DNA of 47,828 bases, taken from NCBI GenBank assembly GCA_015066395.1, contig SVOL01000014.1:1-47828 (forward strand). The letters run 5' to 3'. Of this stretch, positions 34,230 to 42,112 are shown piece after piece. This DNA is from Oscillospiraceae bacterium (GTDB lineage Bacteria > Bacillota > Clostridia > Oscillospirales > Acutalibacteraceae). The position numbers and the translations under genes were made by a program. Every line of letters begins with the position of its first letter. The stretch's first letter is position 1. Under the pieces are notes generated by a model, which was not told where the DNA came from, ran no database searches, and was given only the letters and a program-made list of their open reading frames with translations.

Positions 34230-35588
34230 ATGATCGAATCAAGAGACATTCTCGAAACAATAGAAATGATCGAAAACGAGAACCTGGATATCAGAACCGT
34301 TACTATGGGTATTTCCCTTTTAGACTGTATCGACGCTGATATTGACAAAGCTTGCGCCAAGGTTTACGAAAAGATAACCCGTTTGGCCAAAAACCTCGTT
34401 CCCGTTTGTGAAGAAATAGAAAAAGAGCTGGGCATCCCCATTATCAATAAGCGAATTTCGGTAACGCCTATCGCCATGATCGCCGCTGCCTGTCACTCTA
34501 AGGATGTTGTTAAATTTGCAATCACCCTCGAAAAGGCCGCCGTTGCTGTCGGCGTAAACTTTATCGGCGGATATTCCGCTCTTGTACAAAAAGGCTTTGC
34601 CGCAGGTGACAAAGAGCTTATTGAAAGCATCCCCGAGGCTCTGTCAGTAACAGACCACATCTGCTCGTCGGTCAACATAGGTTCGACCAAGGCAGGTCTT
34701 AATATGGATGCCATTGCTATGATGGGCAAAGTTATCCGTAAGACCGCTGAGCTCACTGCCGACCGTCAGTGTATCGGTGCCGCAAAGCTGGTCGTATTCT
34801 GCAACGCTCCCGAGGATAACCCCTTTATGGCAGGCGCTTTCCACGGTGTCGGCGAGCCCGACTGTGAGATTAATGTCGGTGTCTCGGGTCCCGGCGTTGT
34901 CCGTGCCGCTATTGCAAAATCCAAAGGACTGGACCTTTCGGGTGTTGCCGATCTCATCAAGCGTACCGCATTCAAGATCACCCGTATGGGTCAGTTGGTT
35001 GCAATGCGAGCTTCCGAGCGACTCGGTGTGCCGTTCGGCATTGTTGACCTTTCTTTGGCTCCTACACCCGCTGTCGGTGACTCGGTTGCACACATTTTAG
35101 AAGAGATCGGTCTTGAATCGGTCGGCGCTTGTGGAACCACCGCTTGTCTTGCAATGCTTAATGATGCCGTAAAAAAAGGCGGCGTTATGGCTTCAAGCCA
35201 CGTCGGCGGACTGTCGGGTGCATTTATCCCCGTTACCGAAGACGCAGGTATGATCGACGCCGCAAGAACAGGTGCTCTCACCCTTGAAAAGTTGGAGGCT
35301 ATGACCGCCGTTTGCTCGGTAGGTCTCGATATGATCAACATCCCCGGCAATACTCCTGCCGAGGTGATTTCAGCACTCATTGCCGACGAAGCCGCCATCG
35401 GTATGGTAAATACCAAGACCACCGCTGTCCGCGTTATTCCCGCTATCGGCAAAGATGTCGGCGAAGAGCTTTCGTTCGGCGGCCTCTTGGGTTCGGGTCC
35501 CGTTATGCCCATCAGCCGCTGTTCACCTGCAAAATTCATCGGCCGCGGCGGCAGGATCCCTGCTCCGATGCAGAGTCTTAAGAACTAA
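34230..35588 (+). CDS. UPF0210/DUF711 family protein
   Basis: A 452-aa protein of the UPF0210 family, sometimes labelled PFL-like, at the usual family length. Gly-rich conserved blocks include NCxx-like [30 protein letters not shown] and the C-terminal [12 protein letters not shown]. No defined reaction is known for the family. ATG 34230 is preceded by AGGAGAG; GTG 34221 is the longer alternative. Co-transcribed with the ACT protein. Confidence 0.88.
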   Translation: MIESRDILETIEMIENENLDIRTVTMGISLLDCIDADIDKACAKVYEKITRLAKNLVPVCEEIEKELGIPIINKRISVTPIAMIAAACHSKDVVKFAITLEKAAVAVGVNFIGGYSALVQKGFAAGDKELIESIPEALSVTDHICSSVNIGSTKAGLNMDAIAMMGKVIRKTAELTADRQCIGAAKLVVFCNAPEDNPFMAGAFHGVGEPDCEINVGVSGPGVVRAAIAKSKGLDLSGVADLIKRTAFKITRMGQLVAMRASERLGVPFGIVDLSLAPTPAVGDSVAHILEEIGLESVGACGTTACLAMLNDAVKKGGVMASSHVGGLSGAFIPVTEDAGMIDAARTGALTLEKLEAMTAVCSVGLDMINIPGNTPAEVISALIADEAAIGMVNTKTTAVRVIPAIGKDVGEELSFGGLLGSGPVMPISRCSPAKFIGRGGRIPAPMQSLKN

Positions 35589-35704
35589 ACTCCGATACCG
35601 CATTCCTTTTTAAGGTCGCATTGTAGGATTTCCGTTAAATTTTGGCAATTCGATAAATAATAAAAGCATTTTACTTAATAAAATTAAGTTTTAGCGGTCT
35701 TTAC

Positions 35705-35733
35705 TTGACCTTTGCTTTGTTTTTCGATAAAAT
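35705..35733 (+). promoter_or_regulatory. Citrate synthase promoter
   Basis: TTGACC (35705-35710), 17 bases, TAAAAT (35728-35733). A 6-bp CGACGG/CCGTCG hairpin at 35762-35778 sits directly before the ribosome site and may stabilise the message. Confidence 0.65.
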
Positions 35734-35791
35734 ATCCTACAATATTTTAATATTTTTAAGTCGACGGCGAGACCGTCGGAAAGGAACATAA

Positions 35792-37207
35792 ATGTCTGAT
35801 ACTATCTTCACGGTTCCGGAAGGCTATTTTGAGCACCGTGCCACAGATTACAAAACCAACAATAAAATAACTTCCGCTGATTTTGAGCGTTTTAACGTAA
35901 AGCGTGGACTCCGCAATCCCGACGGCACCGGCGTTTTAGCCGGCGTTACCGAGATCTGCAATGTTCACGGCTATCTGCTTAACGAAGGTGAGCGTATGCC
36001 TATCGACGGTGAACTCGCCTACCGCGGATATTCTATAAACGAATTGGTCGAAAGCTGTCGCGAGGAAAACCGTTTCGGTTTTGAAGAGGTCGCCTACCTG
36101 CTGCTTATGGGCAAACTGCCGACCGAAGCTCAGCTCAGCGAATTTAATCAGGTTCTCGGCGCGATGCGTTTTCTGCCCGATAACTTCACAAAAGACCTTA
36201 TTCTCCGCGTACCGAGTCCCAATGTTATGAACAACCTGGCTCGTGCGGTCCTTGCTCTTTATTCTTATGACGAAAAGGCTGAGGACTACACGCTCGAAAA
36301 CAATTTGAGACAGAGCGTTCAGTTATTGGCTCAGTTCCCTATCATCACAGCATACGCATACCAGACCAAGCGTCACTTCCACGATAAGGAAAGCCTTGTC
36401 ATCCGTTTCCCCGATCCCGAGAAATCAACTGCTGAAAATGTTTTAAGGATCATTCGCTCACACAAGGAGTTCACTGAAGAGGAAGTGCATCTTCTTGATA
36501 TCGCCCTTATGCTCCACGCTGAGCACGGCGGCGGTAACAACTCGACCTTTACGACCCGAGTTTTGACCTCATCCGGCACCGATATCTATTCGACCATCGC
36601 GGCTGCGGTAAGTTCACTAAAAGGCCCCAAGCACGGCGGTGCAAATATGAAGGTCATCGAAATGATGAATGACATGAAAAGTAACGTCAAGGACTGGAGC
36701 AGTGACAAGGAGATCACCGATTATATCGTGAAGATACTCAAAAAGCAGGCTAACGATCATTCGGGACTTGTTTACGGTATGGGTCACGCGGTCTATACAA
36801 AATCCGACCCGAGAGCGGTCATCTTAAGAAAGAATGCCGAAACCTTGGCTCGTGATAAGGACCGTTTGGAAGAGCTCTACTTTATGGATAAGATCGCCAA
36901 GATCTCGGCCGAACTTTTCTATGAATTTAAGGGTAGCTCAAAGATCATCTGCCCCAACGTCGACTTCTATTCAGGCTTTGTGTATTCGATGCTTGGTATC
37001 CCGGAGGAGCTTTACACCTCGCTCTTCGCAACTGCCCGTGTTGCCGGTTGGTGCGCTCACAGAATTGAAGAAATGACCACCAACAACCGCATTATCCGTC
37101 CTGCATACAAGAGCGTTGCCCATGCAGAGCATTACGTCCAACTTTCCCAGAGAACGGACGACGGCAATCAAGGAGCCGCTCTTTCGTCATTAAAGCATAT
37201 TTTCTAA
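35792..37207 (+). CDS. gltA: Citrate synthase
   Basis: A 471-aa enzyme condensing acetyl-CoA with oxaloacetate. Catalytic residues are visible: the first His in HAEHGGGNNSTFTTR, the second in YGMGHAVYTKSDPRA and the Asp in CPNVDFYSG. The protein is longer than the ~370-aa short Gram-positive form and has an N-terminal extension, as in a subgroup of clostridial citrate/2-methylcitrate synthases. GGAAAGGA precedes ATG 35792. No aconitase or isocitrate dehydrogenase is nearby. Probably supplies 2-oxoglutarate for glutamate synthesis (inference). Confidence 0.92.
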   Translation: MSDTIFTVPEGYFEHRATDYKTNNKITSADFERFNVKRGLRNPDGTGVLAGVTEICNVHGYLLNEGERMPIDGELAYRGYSINELVESCREENRFGFEEVAYLLLMGKLPTEAQLSEFNQVLGAMRFLPDNFTKDLILRVPSPNVMNNLARAVLALYSYDEKAEDYTLENNLRQSVQLLAQFPIITAYAYQTKRHFHDKESLVIRFPDPEKSTAENVLRIIRSHKEFTEEEVHLLDIALMLHAEHGGGNNSTFTTRVLTSSGTDIYSTIAAAVSSLKGPKHGGANMKVIEMMNDMKSNVKDWSSDKEITDYIVKILKKQANDHSGLVYGMGHAVYTKSDPRAVILRKNAETLARDKDRLEELYFMDKIAKISAELFYEFKGSSKIICPNVDFYSGFVYSMLGIPEELYTSLFATARVAGWCAHRIEEMTTNNRIIRPAYKSVAHAEHYVQLSQRTDDGNQGAALSSLKHIF

Positions 37208-37217
37208 AACTTAAAGC

Positions 37218-37252
37218 AAACGAGTGTGTAGAATTTCTACACACTCGTTTTA
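37218..37252 (+). terminator. Citrate synthase terminator
   Basis: The 13-bp stem ACGAGTGTGTAGA/TCTACACACTCGT is followed by TTTTA. Confidence 0.85.
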
Positions 37253-37260
37253 CTATCTCA

Positions 37261-37510
37261 AAGTAAGTTTTTAACAGTGATATTGTGAGACAAGTCTCAC
37301 AGCGATATTTTCTTTTGAAAATCCTCGCCTATGGCGAGATATTTTAAAAAAGAAAGCGATATAAAAGCCTGTGGCTTTCGCGATATTATATTCGTGACCT
37401 CTCACGGCGAAGCCGTATATCGCGCGTTTTACAGCATATCGCAACTCAAGTTTATCGCTCGTGTTCGCACGAATATAGCTGAGGCACACTCATAAAGGAG
37501 TGTGCCTCAA
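37261..37510. repeat. MITE-like element of short hairpins, copy 1
   Basis: This 250-base non-coding stretch is a chain of small hairpins with GCGATAT-type spacers: TGTGAGAC/GTCTCACA, CTCGCC/GGCGAG and AAAGCC/GGCTTT. It ends in a 12-bp hairpin, TGAGGCACACTC/GAGTGTGCCTCA (37480-37509). The last 59 bases recur at 38971-39029. It fills the 317-base gap after citrate synthase; no gene seen. Confidence 0.6.
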
Positions 37511-37524
37511 GCGTCGGCGTTTTG

Positions 37525-38469
37525 TTATTCTTCAAATGTATTCTTTTCAATAATGAACCTCGGCCGACCCTTGACCTCTAAATATATCTTGCCGATATAC
37601 TTGCCGATAACGCCGATAGCCAGAAGTTGCAGTCCGCCCAATGCCCAGACCGACGCCATAATACTTGTCCAACCCGCTTCAGTATTGCCTGTAAAATGCT
37701 GAACCAGTGAGTAGATAAGCACTAAGAGTCCTGCGAGCAACACTACAGAGCCCAAGCGAATAATGATCTCGATCGGTCGTACGCTGAGCGAAGTAACGCC
37801 CTCAAAGGCGAGCCCCAGCATTTTACGAAAAGTGTATTTCGTCTTGCCGGCCGCCCTTTTGTCGCGGTCATAGTAGACCGTGTCCGATTTAAAGCCTATA
37901 AGCGGCACTAAGCCGCGCAAAAAGAGGTTGACCTCTTTAAATTCGGCCAAAGCGTTCAATGCCCTGCGGCTGAGTAATCGGTAATCCGCATGGTTGTAGA
38001 CCGTTTCGGCACCCATCCAGTTGAGCAACTTGTAAAAGCCTAACGCCGTGTACTTTTTGAAAAAAGAATCCTTTTTCCGCGACTTTCTGACACCGTAAAC
38101 CACATCACAACCGTCACGGTAACGATCGATCATTTGGTCTATAGCGTCAATGTCATCCTGCAGGTCGGCATCCATCGAAATGACCGCATCAAAGTTGTCT
38201 TTAACGGTCAGCAAGCCGCAAAGCAGAGCGTTCTGGTGACCGCGGTTGCGGCTGAGTTTTAGCCCTTCAACAAAGCGGTTCTCCTCAGAATATTTTTCAA
38301 TAAGACCCCAGGTAGTGTCCTTCGAACCGTCGTCAACAAATACTATTCTGCTGTCTTCGGATATTTTTTTGCCGTCACACAAAAAAGCCAACTTGTCCGA
38401 CACCTTTTCTACCGTTATCGGCAAGACCTCAGCCTCGTTGTAGCACGGAATCACGATACAAAGTTTCAT
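37525..38469 (-). CDS. Family 2 glycosyltransferase, undecaprenyl-type
   Basis: A 314-aa GT2 enzyme of the DPM1/GtrB type. The N-terminal GT-A domain has IVIPCYNEAEVL, FVDDGSKDTTW and the metal-binding SMDADLQDD. Two C-terminal membrane helices (about 230-285) follow. Such enzymes move a sugar to undecaprenyl phosphate at the inner face of the membrane for envelope decoration. I chose ATG 38469 after AGGAGATTTTT. The frame stays open to 38874, antisense to spoIIID, by chance. Confidence 0.88.
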   Translation of the reverse strand: MKLCIVIPCYNEAEVLPITVEKVSDKLAFLCDGKKISEDSRIVFVDDGSKDTTWGLIEKYSEENRFVEGLKLSRNRGHQNALLCGLLTVKDNFDAVISMDADLQDDIDAIDQMIDRYRDGCDVVYGVRKSRKKDSFFKKYTALGFYKLLNWMGAETVYNHADYRLLSRRALNALAEFKEVNLFLRGLVPLIGFKSDTVYYDRDKRAAGKTKYTFRKMLGLAFEGVTSLSVRPIEIIIRLGSVVLLAGLLVLIYSLVQHFTGNTEAGWTSIMASVWALGGLQLLAIGVIGKYIGKIYLEVKGRPRFIIEKNTFEE

Positions 38470-38544
38470 AAAAATCTCCTTTTGAGAATCTATTATAATT
38501 GTACCGACATAAAACCGTTTCGTCAAGTGAAATTTCCCGGCCCT

Positions 38545-38573
38545 GCATAATCGCCGGCATCGAAGCATAAAAT
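38545..38573 (+). promoter_or_regulatory. Sigma-E-type promoter of spoIIID
   Basis: GCATAAT (38545-38551), 14-base spacer, CATAAAAT (38566-38573). This closely fits the mother-cell sigma-E consensus GHATATT-N14-CATACAHT and lies 30 bases before the spoIIID start. In B. subtilis spoIIID is transcribed by sigma-E. Confidence 0.7.
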
Positions 38574-38602
38574 TAACCAGTATAGAACAGAGGAGAGTTT
38601 TT

Positions 38603-38851
38603 ATGAGGAGTGCGGTGGAGTCAAGGGAGATAATACTCGGAGAGTACATAATCGAAAACGACGCAACAGTAAGGGATGCCGCAAAACAGTTTAAGGTCAG
38701 CAAATCAACGGTACACAAAGACGTGACTGAACGGTTGCGGCGAAGCAATCCCGGACTCTGGAAACAGGTGCGGAGAGTGCTGGAGAAAAATAAGAGTGAA
38801 CGCCATATCCGCGGCGGCTTAGCAACAAGAAGAAAGTATAAGGGAGAATAA
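38603..38851 (+). CDS. spoIIID: Sporulation transcriptional regulator SpoIIID
   Basis: An 82-aa DNA-binding protein of the mother cell. The helix-turn-helix is ATVRDAAKQFKVSKSTVHKD (about 22-41). A basic C-terminus (KNKSERHIRGGLATRRKYKG) is typical of SpoIIID. AGGAGAG precedes ATG 38603. It shows the organism has an endospore programme. It is monocistronic with a terminator at 38862. Confidence 0.95.
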   Translation: MRSAVESREIILGEYIIENDATVRDAAKQFKVSKSTVHKDVTERLRRSNPGLWKQVRRVLEKNKSERHIRGGLATRRKYKGE

Positions 38852-38861
38852 CACTTAAGAT

Positions 38862-38901
38862 AAAACGGAGACACTTCGCAAAGAAGTTGTCTCAGTTTTT
38901 A
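38862..38901 (+). terminator. spoIIID terminator
   Basis: GAGACACTT pairs with AAGTTGTCTC with a one-base bulge, followed by GTTTTTAT. Confidence 0.65.
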
Positions 38902-38970
38902 TACTAATAGAACAAATTGTACTTTTGAAGACCGAATGTGTCATAATAGGTCATATATTTTGAGATAGGC

Positions 38971-39029
38971 TTATCGCTTGTGCGGCGCACGAATATAGTG
39001 AGGCACACTCCCTGCGGAGTGTGCCTCAA
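38971..39029. repeat. MITE-like element, truncated copy 2
   Basis: It repeats the last part of the element at 37452-37510 in the same orientation: TTATCGCT, GCACGAATATAG and the 13-bp hairpin TGAGGCACACTCC/GGAGTGTGCCTCA. The hairpin stem is conserved while its loop differs. Confidence 0.65.
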
Positions 39030-39098
39030 ATCCTGCCCCTTTAGCGTTTTAAGTATGTTTGTCTAATTTATTTTTATAAGATTTATGTATTATATTGC

Positions 39099-39389
39099 TT
39101 ATTCCTCGTGCTCGTCCTTCGACTGCACGATTCTCCTGATCGTACGCTCACTATAGTCATATTTGGCGGCGAGTTGTTTTAAGTTCCCACCGTTGAATTC
39201 CTTTTTTATTTCACCATAGATAAACTGTTTATTGTGAAATTTCACGGGATACGACACCTGCTGACCTTTAAATTCAGCATATAACTTCTCGGTGTTTTCC
39301 ATTCCGATAATATCGACCAACTCTCTGTATATACTATTCAAAGAATTGCTTGTGCTCTCTAATTTCACCTTATACCCCACTCCTTCCAC
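39099..39389 (-). CDS. Mor-like HTH transcriptional regulator
   Basis: A protein of up to 96 aa similar to the Mor transcription activator family (PF08765). Middle: YAEFKGQQVSYPV. C-terminal helix-turn-helix: IKKEFNGGNLKQLAAKYDYSERTIRRIV. The start is uncertain. GTG 39389 opens the frame, but AAGGAG lies just after it and points to GTG 39368 (VKLES). A group of TGTCA motifs lies upstream. Mor proteins were first known from phage Mu, but stand-alone relatives are common in Firmicutes. No phage genes are nearby. Confidence 0.7.
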   Translation of the reverse strand: MEGVGYKVKLESTSNSLNSIYRELVDIIGMENTEKLYAEFKGQQVSYPVKFHNKQFIYGEIKKEFNGGNLKQLAAKYDYSERTIRRIVQSKDEHEE

Positions 39390-39427
39390 TTCTTACCACT
39401 ATAATACTATATAATTAACATTACAAA

Positions 39428-39466
39428 TGTCACTTGTCAATGACATTGTCATTATATTTGTCAAAT
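39428..39466. promoter_or_regulatory. TGTCA/TGACA operator-like array
   Basis: Several TGTCA/TGACA motifs in 39 bases include the perfect dyad AATGACATTGTCATT (39439-39453). TTGACA hexamers also occur here on the minus strand, about 50-80 bases before the Mor-like gene. Likely its promoter-operator, perhaps autoregulatory. Confidence 0.5.
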
Positions 39467-39481
39467 CCTGCCTAAAAAACC

Positions 39482-39510
39482 AAAAAAGTGCGCAGCCAAA
39501 GGCCACGCAC
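39482..39510 (-). terminator. Orphan minus-strand terminator
   Basis: GTGCG/CGCAC and GCC/GGC stems are followed on the minus strand by TTTTTT. No coding gene lies directly upstream, so it may end a small RNA or a long 3' UTR of the C_GCAxxG_C_C gene. Confidence 0.6.
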
Positions 39511-39535
39511 CGAAAAATACATAGCTCCAACTGTC

Positions 39536-39648
39536 GCCAAACATAATCCAACATAACCGTACAAGTGTATGCAGAAATAGAGCATCTGTATTTTTACCGA
39601 ATAAAAACACAAACACCTGCACAATTATAATATTCGATTATGTTTGGC
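39536..39648. repeat. 113-bp element with 13-bp terminal inverted repeats
   Basis: GCCAAACATAATC (39536) and GATTATGTTTGGC (39636) are perfect inverted repeats enclosing 87 AT-rich bases with a small internal hairpin (TGCAGA/TCTGTA). No gene is visible. It could be a miniature mobile element or a structured RNA. With the terminators it accounts for most of the 414-base gap 39390-39803. Confidence 0.55.
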
Positions 39649-39765
39649 TAATTCATATTATCATAAGTTTTTCTAAATTGCAAGAATTTATACTTGTGAG
39701 TCGGAGCGTTGAAAATAATATTGGATCACCCGCTATACAATGTGGTCTTTTGTTTTATAAATAAA

Positions 39766-39798
39766 TACCGCCGTGAAAGTTTTCTTTCACGGCGGTTG
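39766..39798 (-). terminator. Terminator after the C_GCAxxG_C_C gene
   Basis: The 12-bp perfect stem CCGCCGTGAAAG/CTTTCACGGCGG lies six bases after the stop, followed by a TA-rich tail on the minus strand. Confidence 0.7.
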
Positions 39799-39803
39799 GC
39801 TTT

Positions 39804-40208
39804 TTACACTTTTTCAGCGAGGTCGATACCCGTCAAAATACATTTGTCGCAGGTCGCTAACGGCTTGCCCGTAGCTGTACCCTTTATCACCGGACAGATA
39901 TCCGAACCGCAAGCAGCTTTAAAATCCTCTACAAGCTTTGCACAAAGCTTATAAGTGTCGGCCTTGGAAACTGCACCGCTTTTCATACTGCTCTTACTGC
40001 ACTTTATTCCCGCAATAAACACGGCACCCGACAATGCCCCGCAAACCGATTCGTGATTGCTGAGGCCACCGCCAAAGCCCTCGATTCCACGTGCTACTGT
40101 ATCTTTATCGAGCCCCAACTCCTCACAAAACGGCAACGCTACCGCCTGCGCGCAGTTAAAGCCCTTATGGTGAAGCTGTAGTGCTTCCATTGCGTGTTTT
40201 CCCGCCAT
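39804..40208 (-). CDS. C_GCAxxG_C_C family (redox cysteine) protein
   Basis: A 134-aa protein of the C_GCAxxG_C_C family (PF09719). Cysteines appear in FNCAQAV, the signature CGALSGA, and later CSKS, LCAK, CGSDICP and CDKCI. Members are small, possibly redox-active or metal-binding proteins of anaerobes, with no proven reaction. ATG 40208 (MAGKHAM) follows GGGTGAT and starts one base after tsaD. GTG 40217 is the longer alternative. Confidence 0.85.
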   Translation of the reverse strand: MAGKHAMEALQLHHKGFNCAQAVALPFCEELGLDKDTVARGIEGFGGGLSNHESVCGALSGAVFIAGIKCSKSSMKSGAVSKADTYKLCAKLVEDFKAACGSDICPVIKGTATGKPLATCDKCILTGIDLAEKV

Positions 40209-40209
40209 A

Positions 40210-41241
40210 TCAATCACCCTTTTTAAAAACGCCTTTATAATAATCTATATTCTTAGTTGCTTCGGCGTTAAGTTCGGCTCCCGAAACATTGCCGGCTTCA
40301 AACTCGTACATTGCCTGAACCGCAACCATCGCGGCGTTATCACCGCAGTACTTTTTCTCGGGATAATAAAGGTTCAGTCCCCTTTGTTCACAGACCTTTT
40401 CCATCCTGTCTCTTAATTCTGAATTAGCCGAAACACCGCCGGCTATTACCACATCGCGAAGGCCGGTCAACTCAACCGCCTTTAAAGTGTTTTCGATCAG
40501 CATATCGCAGACTCTCTCACGAACCGTCGCACAGAGAACAGGAACGTCTATTTCCTCACCCTTTTGAGATGCGTTGTGGGTTATGTTTATAACGGCTGTT
40601 TTAAGCCCTGAAAAACTAAAATCAAGTTCTGCACCGTCCACTTTAGGTCTCGGCATAGGATACTTTTTAAAATCTGATTTTGTGGCTATTTTATCAAGAG
40701 TCACACCGCCGGGATACTCTAACCCCATACTTCTCGCCGATTTATCAAAGCACTCGCCTGCGGCATCATCACGGGTCTTGCCGATAATCTCAAAATCAGT
40801 GTAGCCATTGACACGCACAAGCAACGTGTTGCCGCCCGATACCATCAGGCACAAAAACGGCGGTTTTAATTCTTTATGGGTTATATAGTTAGCCGCGATG
40901 TGACTGCGAAGATGGTGCACCGGAATAAGCGGTGCATTTAAAGACATCGCAAGTCCTTTTGCAAAGTTTACACCAACCAGCAAAGCACCGATGAGTCCCG
41001 GTGCAAAGGTAACCGCCACCGCGTCAATATCGGAGTATGTAACTCCTGCCGCACTCAAAGCCTCTTCAACAACAGCCGAAATGGACTCGGCGTGACGCCG
41101 TGATGCGATCTCGGGCACAACACCGCCGTAAATGCGGTGTTCCGCCACCTGAGTAGCAACTATATTCGAAAGTATCTCCCTGCCCTCGGCCACACTTGCC
41201 GCAGTCTCATCGCAGGAAGACTCAATGCTCAATATCTTCAT
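40210..41241 (-). CDS. tsaD: tRNA N6-threonylcarbamoyladenosine transferase
   Basis: A 343-aa enzyme that moves the threonylcarbamoyl group to A37 of ANN-reading tRNAs. Motifs are SIESSCDETAASV at the N-terminus, the metal-binding HHLRSH (His pair), CLMVSGGNTLLV and AGGVSANSELR. It works with TsaB, TsaE and TsaC, none of which is in the window. The start overlaps the rimI stop by four bases (ATGA), and rimI-tsaD is a common pairing. Confidence 0.95.
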   Translation of the reverse strand: MKILSIESSCDETAASVAEGREILSNIVATQVAEHRIYGGVVPEIASRRHAESISAVVEEALSAAGVTYSDIDAVAVTFAPGLIGALLVGVNFAKGLAMSLNAPLIPVHHLRSHIAANYITHKELKPPFLCLMVSGGNTLLVRVNGYTDFEIIGKTRDDAAGECFDKSARSMGLEYPGGVTLDKIATKSDFKKYPMPRPKVDGAELDFSFSGLKTAVINITHNASQKGEEIDVPVLCATVRERVCDMLIENTLKAVELTGLRDVVIAGGVSANSELRDRMEKVCEQRGLNLYYPEKKYCGDNAAMVAVQAMYEFEAGNVSGAELNAEATKNIDYYKGVFKKGD

Positions 41242-41702
41242 CTTTGAACCTCTATATCCTTGGTCATAATGACCGCATTTTCTGTTGGATTTTTATAAAA
41301 TTTGGGACGCACTCCGCGTACTGTAAAACCCGATTTTTGATAAAGCCTTACCGCCGCTTCATTCGACTCGCGAACCTCTAAAGATAAAAACCGCAGTTTT
41401 AATTCGACCGCTTTTACTATCATTGATTCGAGGATTTTAGTCGCAACGCCCTGCCTTCTTGCCTGAGAAGACACCGCGATATTGGTGATATATCCCTCAT
41501 CGGCGGCGAAAGTGAATCCACCGTGTCCCAAAAATGACTTGTCCTTAAACGCTCCCAGGTAACAACCGTTTCTTTTGACCGTTTCGGCGATAGCTTCAGC
41601 ACTCCACGCTTCTTCCAGAGCCGTGCTTTCCAACTCGGCCGCGAGCTGATATTCGGCGGCGGTCAAATCTCTTACAATAATGTCATTTTGTGATAAACTC
41701 AT
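41238..41702 (-). CDS. rimI: Ribosomal-protein-alanine N-acetyltransferase RimI
   Basis: A 154-aa GNAT enzyme. The acetyl-CoA loop is RRQGVATKI, followed by LEVRESNEAAVRLYQKSGF, typical of RimI, which acetylates the N-terminus of ribosomal protein S18. ATG 41702 (MSLSQND) lies 20 bases inside the preceding gene. GTG 41720 is also possible, with AAAGGTGAG nearby. Coupled to tsaD. Confidence 0.87.
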   Translation of the reverse strand: MSLSQNDIIVRDLTAAEYQLAAELESTALEEAWSAEAIAETVKRNGCYLGAFKDKSFLGHGGFTFAADEGYITNIAVSSQARRQGVATKILESMIVKAVELKLRFLSLEVRESNEAAVRLYQKSGFTVRGVRPKFYKNPTENAVIMTKDIEVQR

Positions 41703-42111
41703 AGCGTTTCTCGATCTCACCTTTTATCTTCATTGCGGCCGCTTTATAGGTATCCAAACTTCCGCCGTATGGGTCGGGGATATCTAATACGGCCAATGCC
41801 GACCGCGGCACACCACAATCAGAGAGCATCAGAGCGTGACTTTCCGACATACAAAGGAATAGATCGGTGTCAGAAAGTTCCTCACGGCTCAGATTTTTTG
41901 ATTTGTGGGCTTTTAAATCACAGCCCATTTCACTCATCACAAGCTGTGCATTATCGGCGGCAGGCTGGAAAGCATTTGCCGCCAGACCTCTGCTGCCGAC
42001 CTCGATATTGTCAATGCCGTCAGCATCTAACTTCTGCTTTAATATCGCCTCGGCCATCGGACTTCGGCAGGTGTTACCCGTGCAGATGAAAAGCACTTTT
42101 TTATTCTTCAT
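41683..42111 (-). CDS. Low-molecular-weight protein phosphatase
   Basis: A 142-aa LMW tyrosine/arginine phosphatase. The P-loop CTGNTCRS (CX5R) is near residue 10, and the acid loop is DIPDPYGG. The Thr in the P-loop after CTGN, instead of the Ile/Leu usual in tyrosine phosphatases, favours an arginine phosphatase of the YwlE type (inference). ATG 42111 follows AAGGGT, one base after the polA stop. Confidence 0.87.
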   Translation of the reverse strand: MKNKKVLFICTGNTCRSPMAEAILKQKLDADGIDNIEVGSRGLAANAFQPAADNAQLVMSEMGCDLKAHKSKNLSREELSDTDLFLCMSESHALMLSDCGVPRSALAVLDIPDPYGGSLDTYKAAAMKIKGEIEKRYEFITK

Positions 42112-42112
42112 T

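Noticed and set aside
37261-37510. CRISPR array, suggested by repeated short hairpins.
   Set aside because: The units differ in sequence and length and there are no regular spacers or cas genes.
38470-38874. N-terminal extension of the glycosyltransferase frame.
   Set aside because: The glycosyltransferase starts at ATG 38469 with its own ribosome site, and the extension is antisense to spoIIID.
39099-39389. Prophage remnant, suggested by the Mor-like gene.
   Set aside because: No integrase, portal, capsid or attachment repeats are nearby; Mor-like stand-alone regulators are common.
39482-39600. A 38-codon hydrophobic minus-strand ORF (starting MLYFCIHLYGYVG), considered as a type I toxin.
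   Set aside because: It has no ribosome site and reads through the terminator hairpin, so translation is unlikely.
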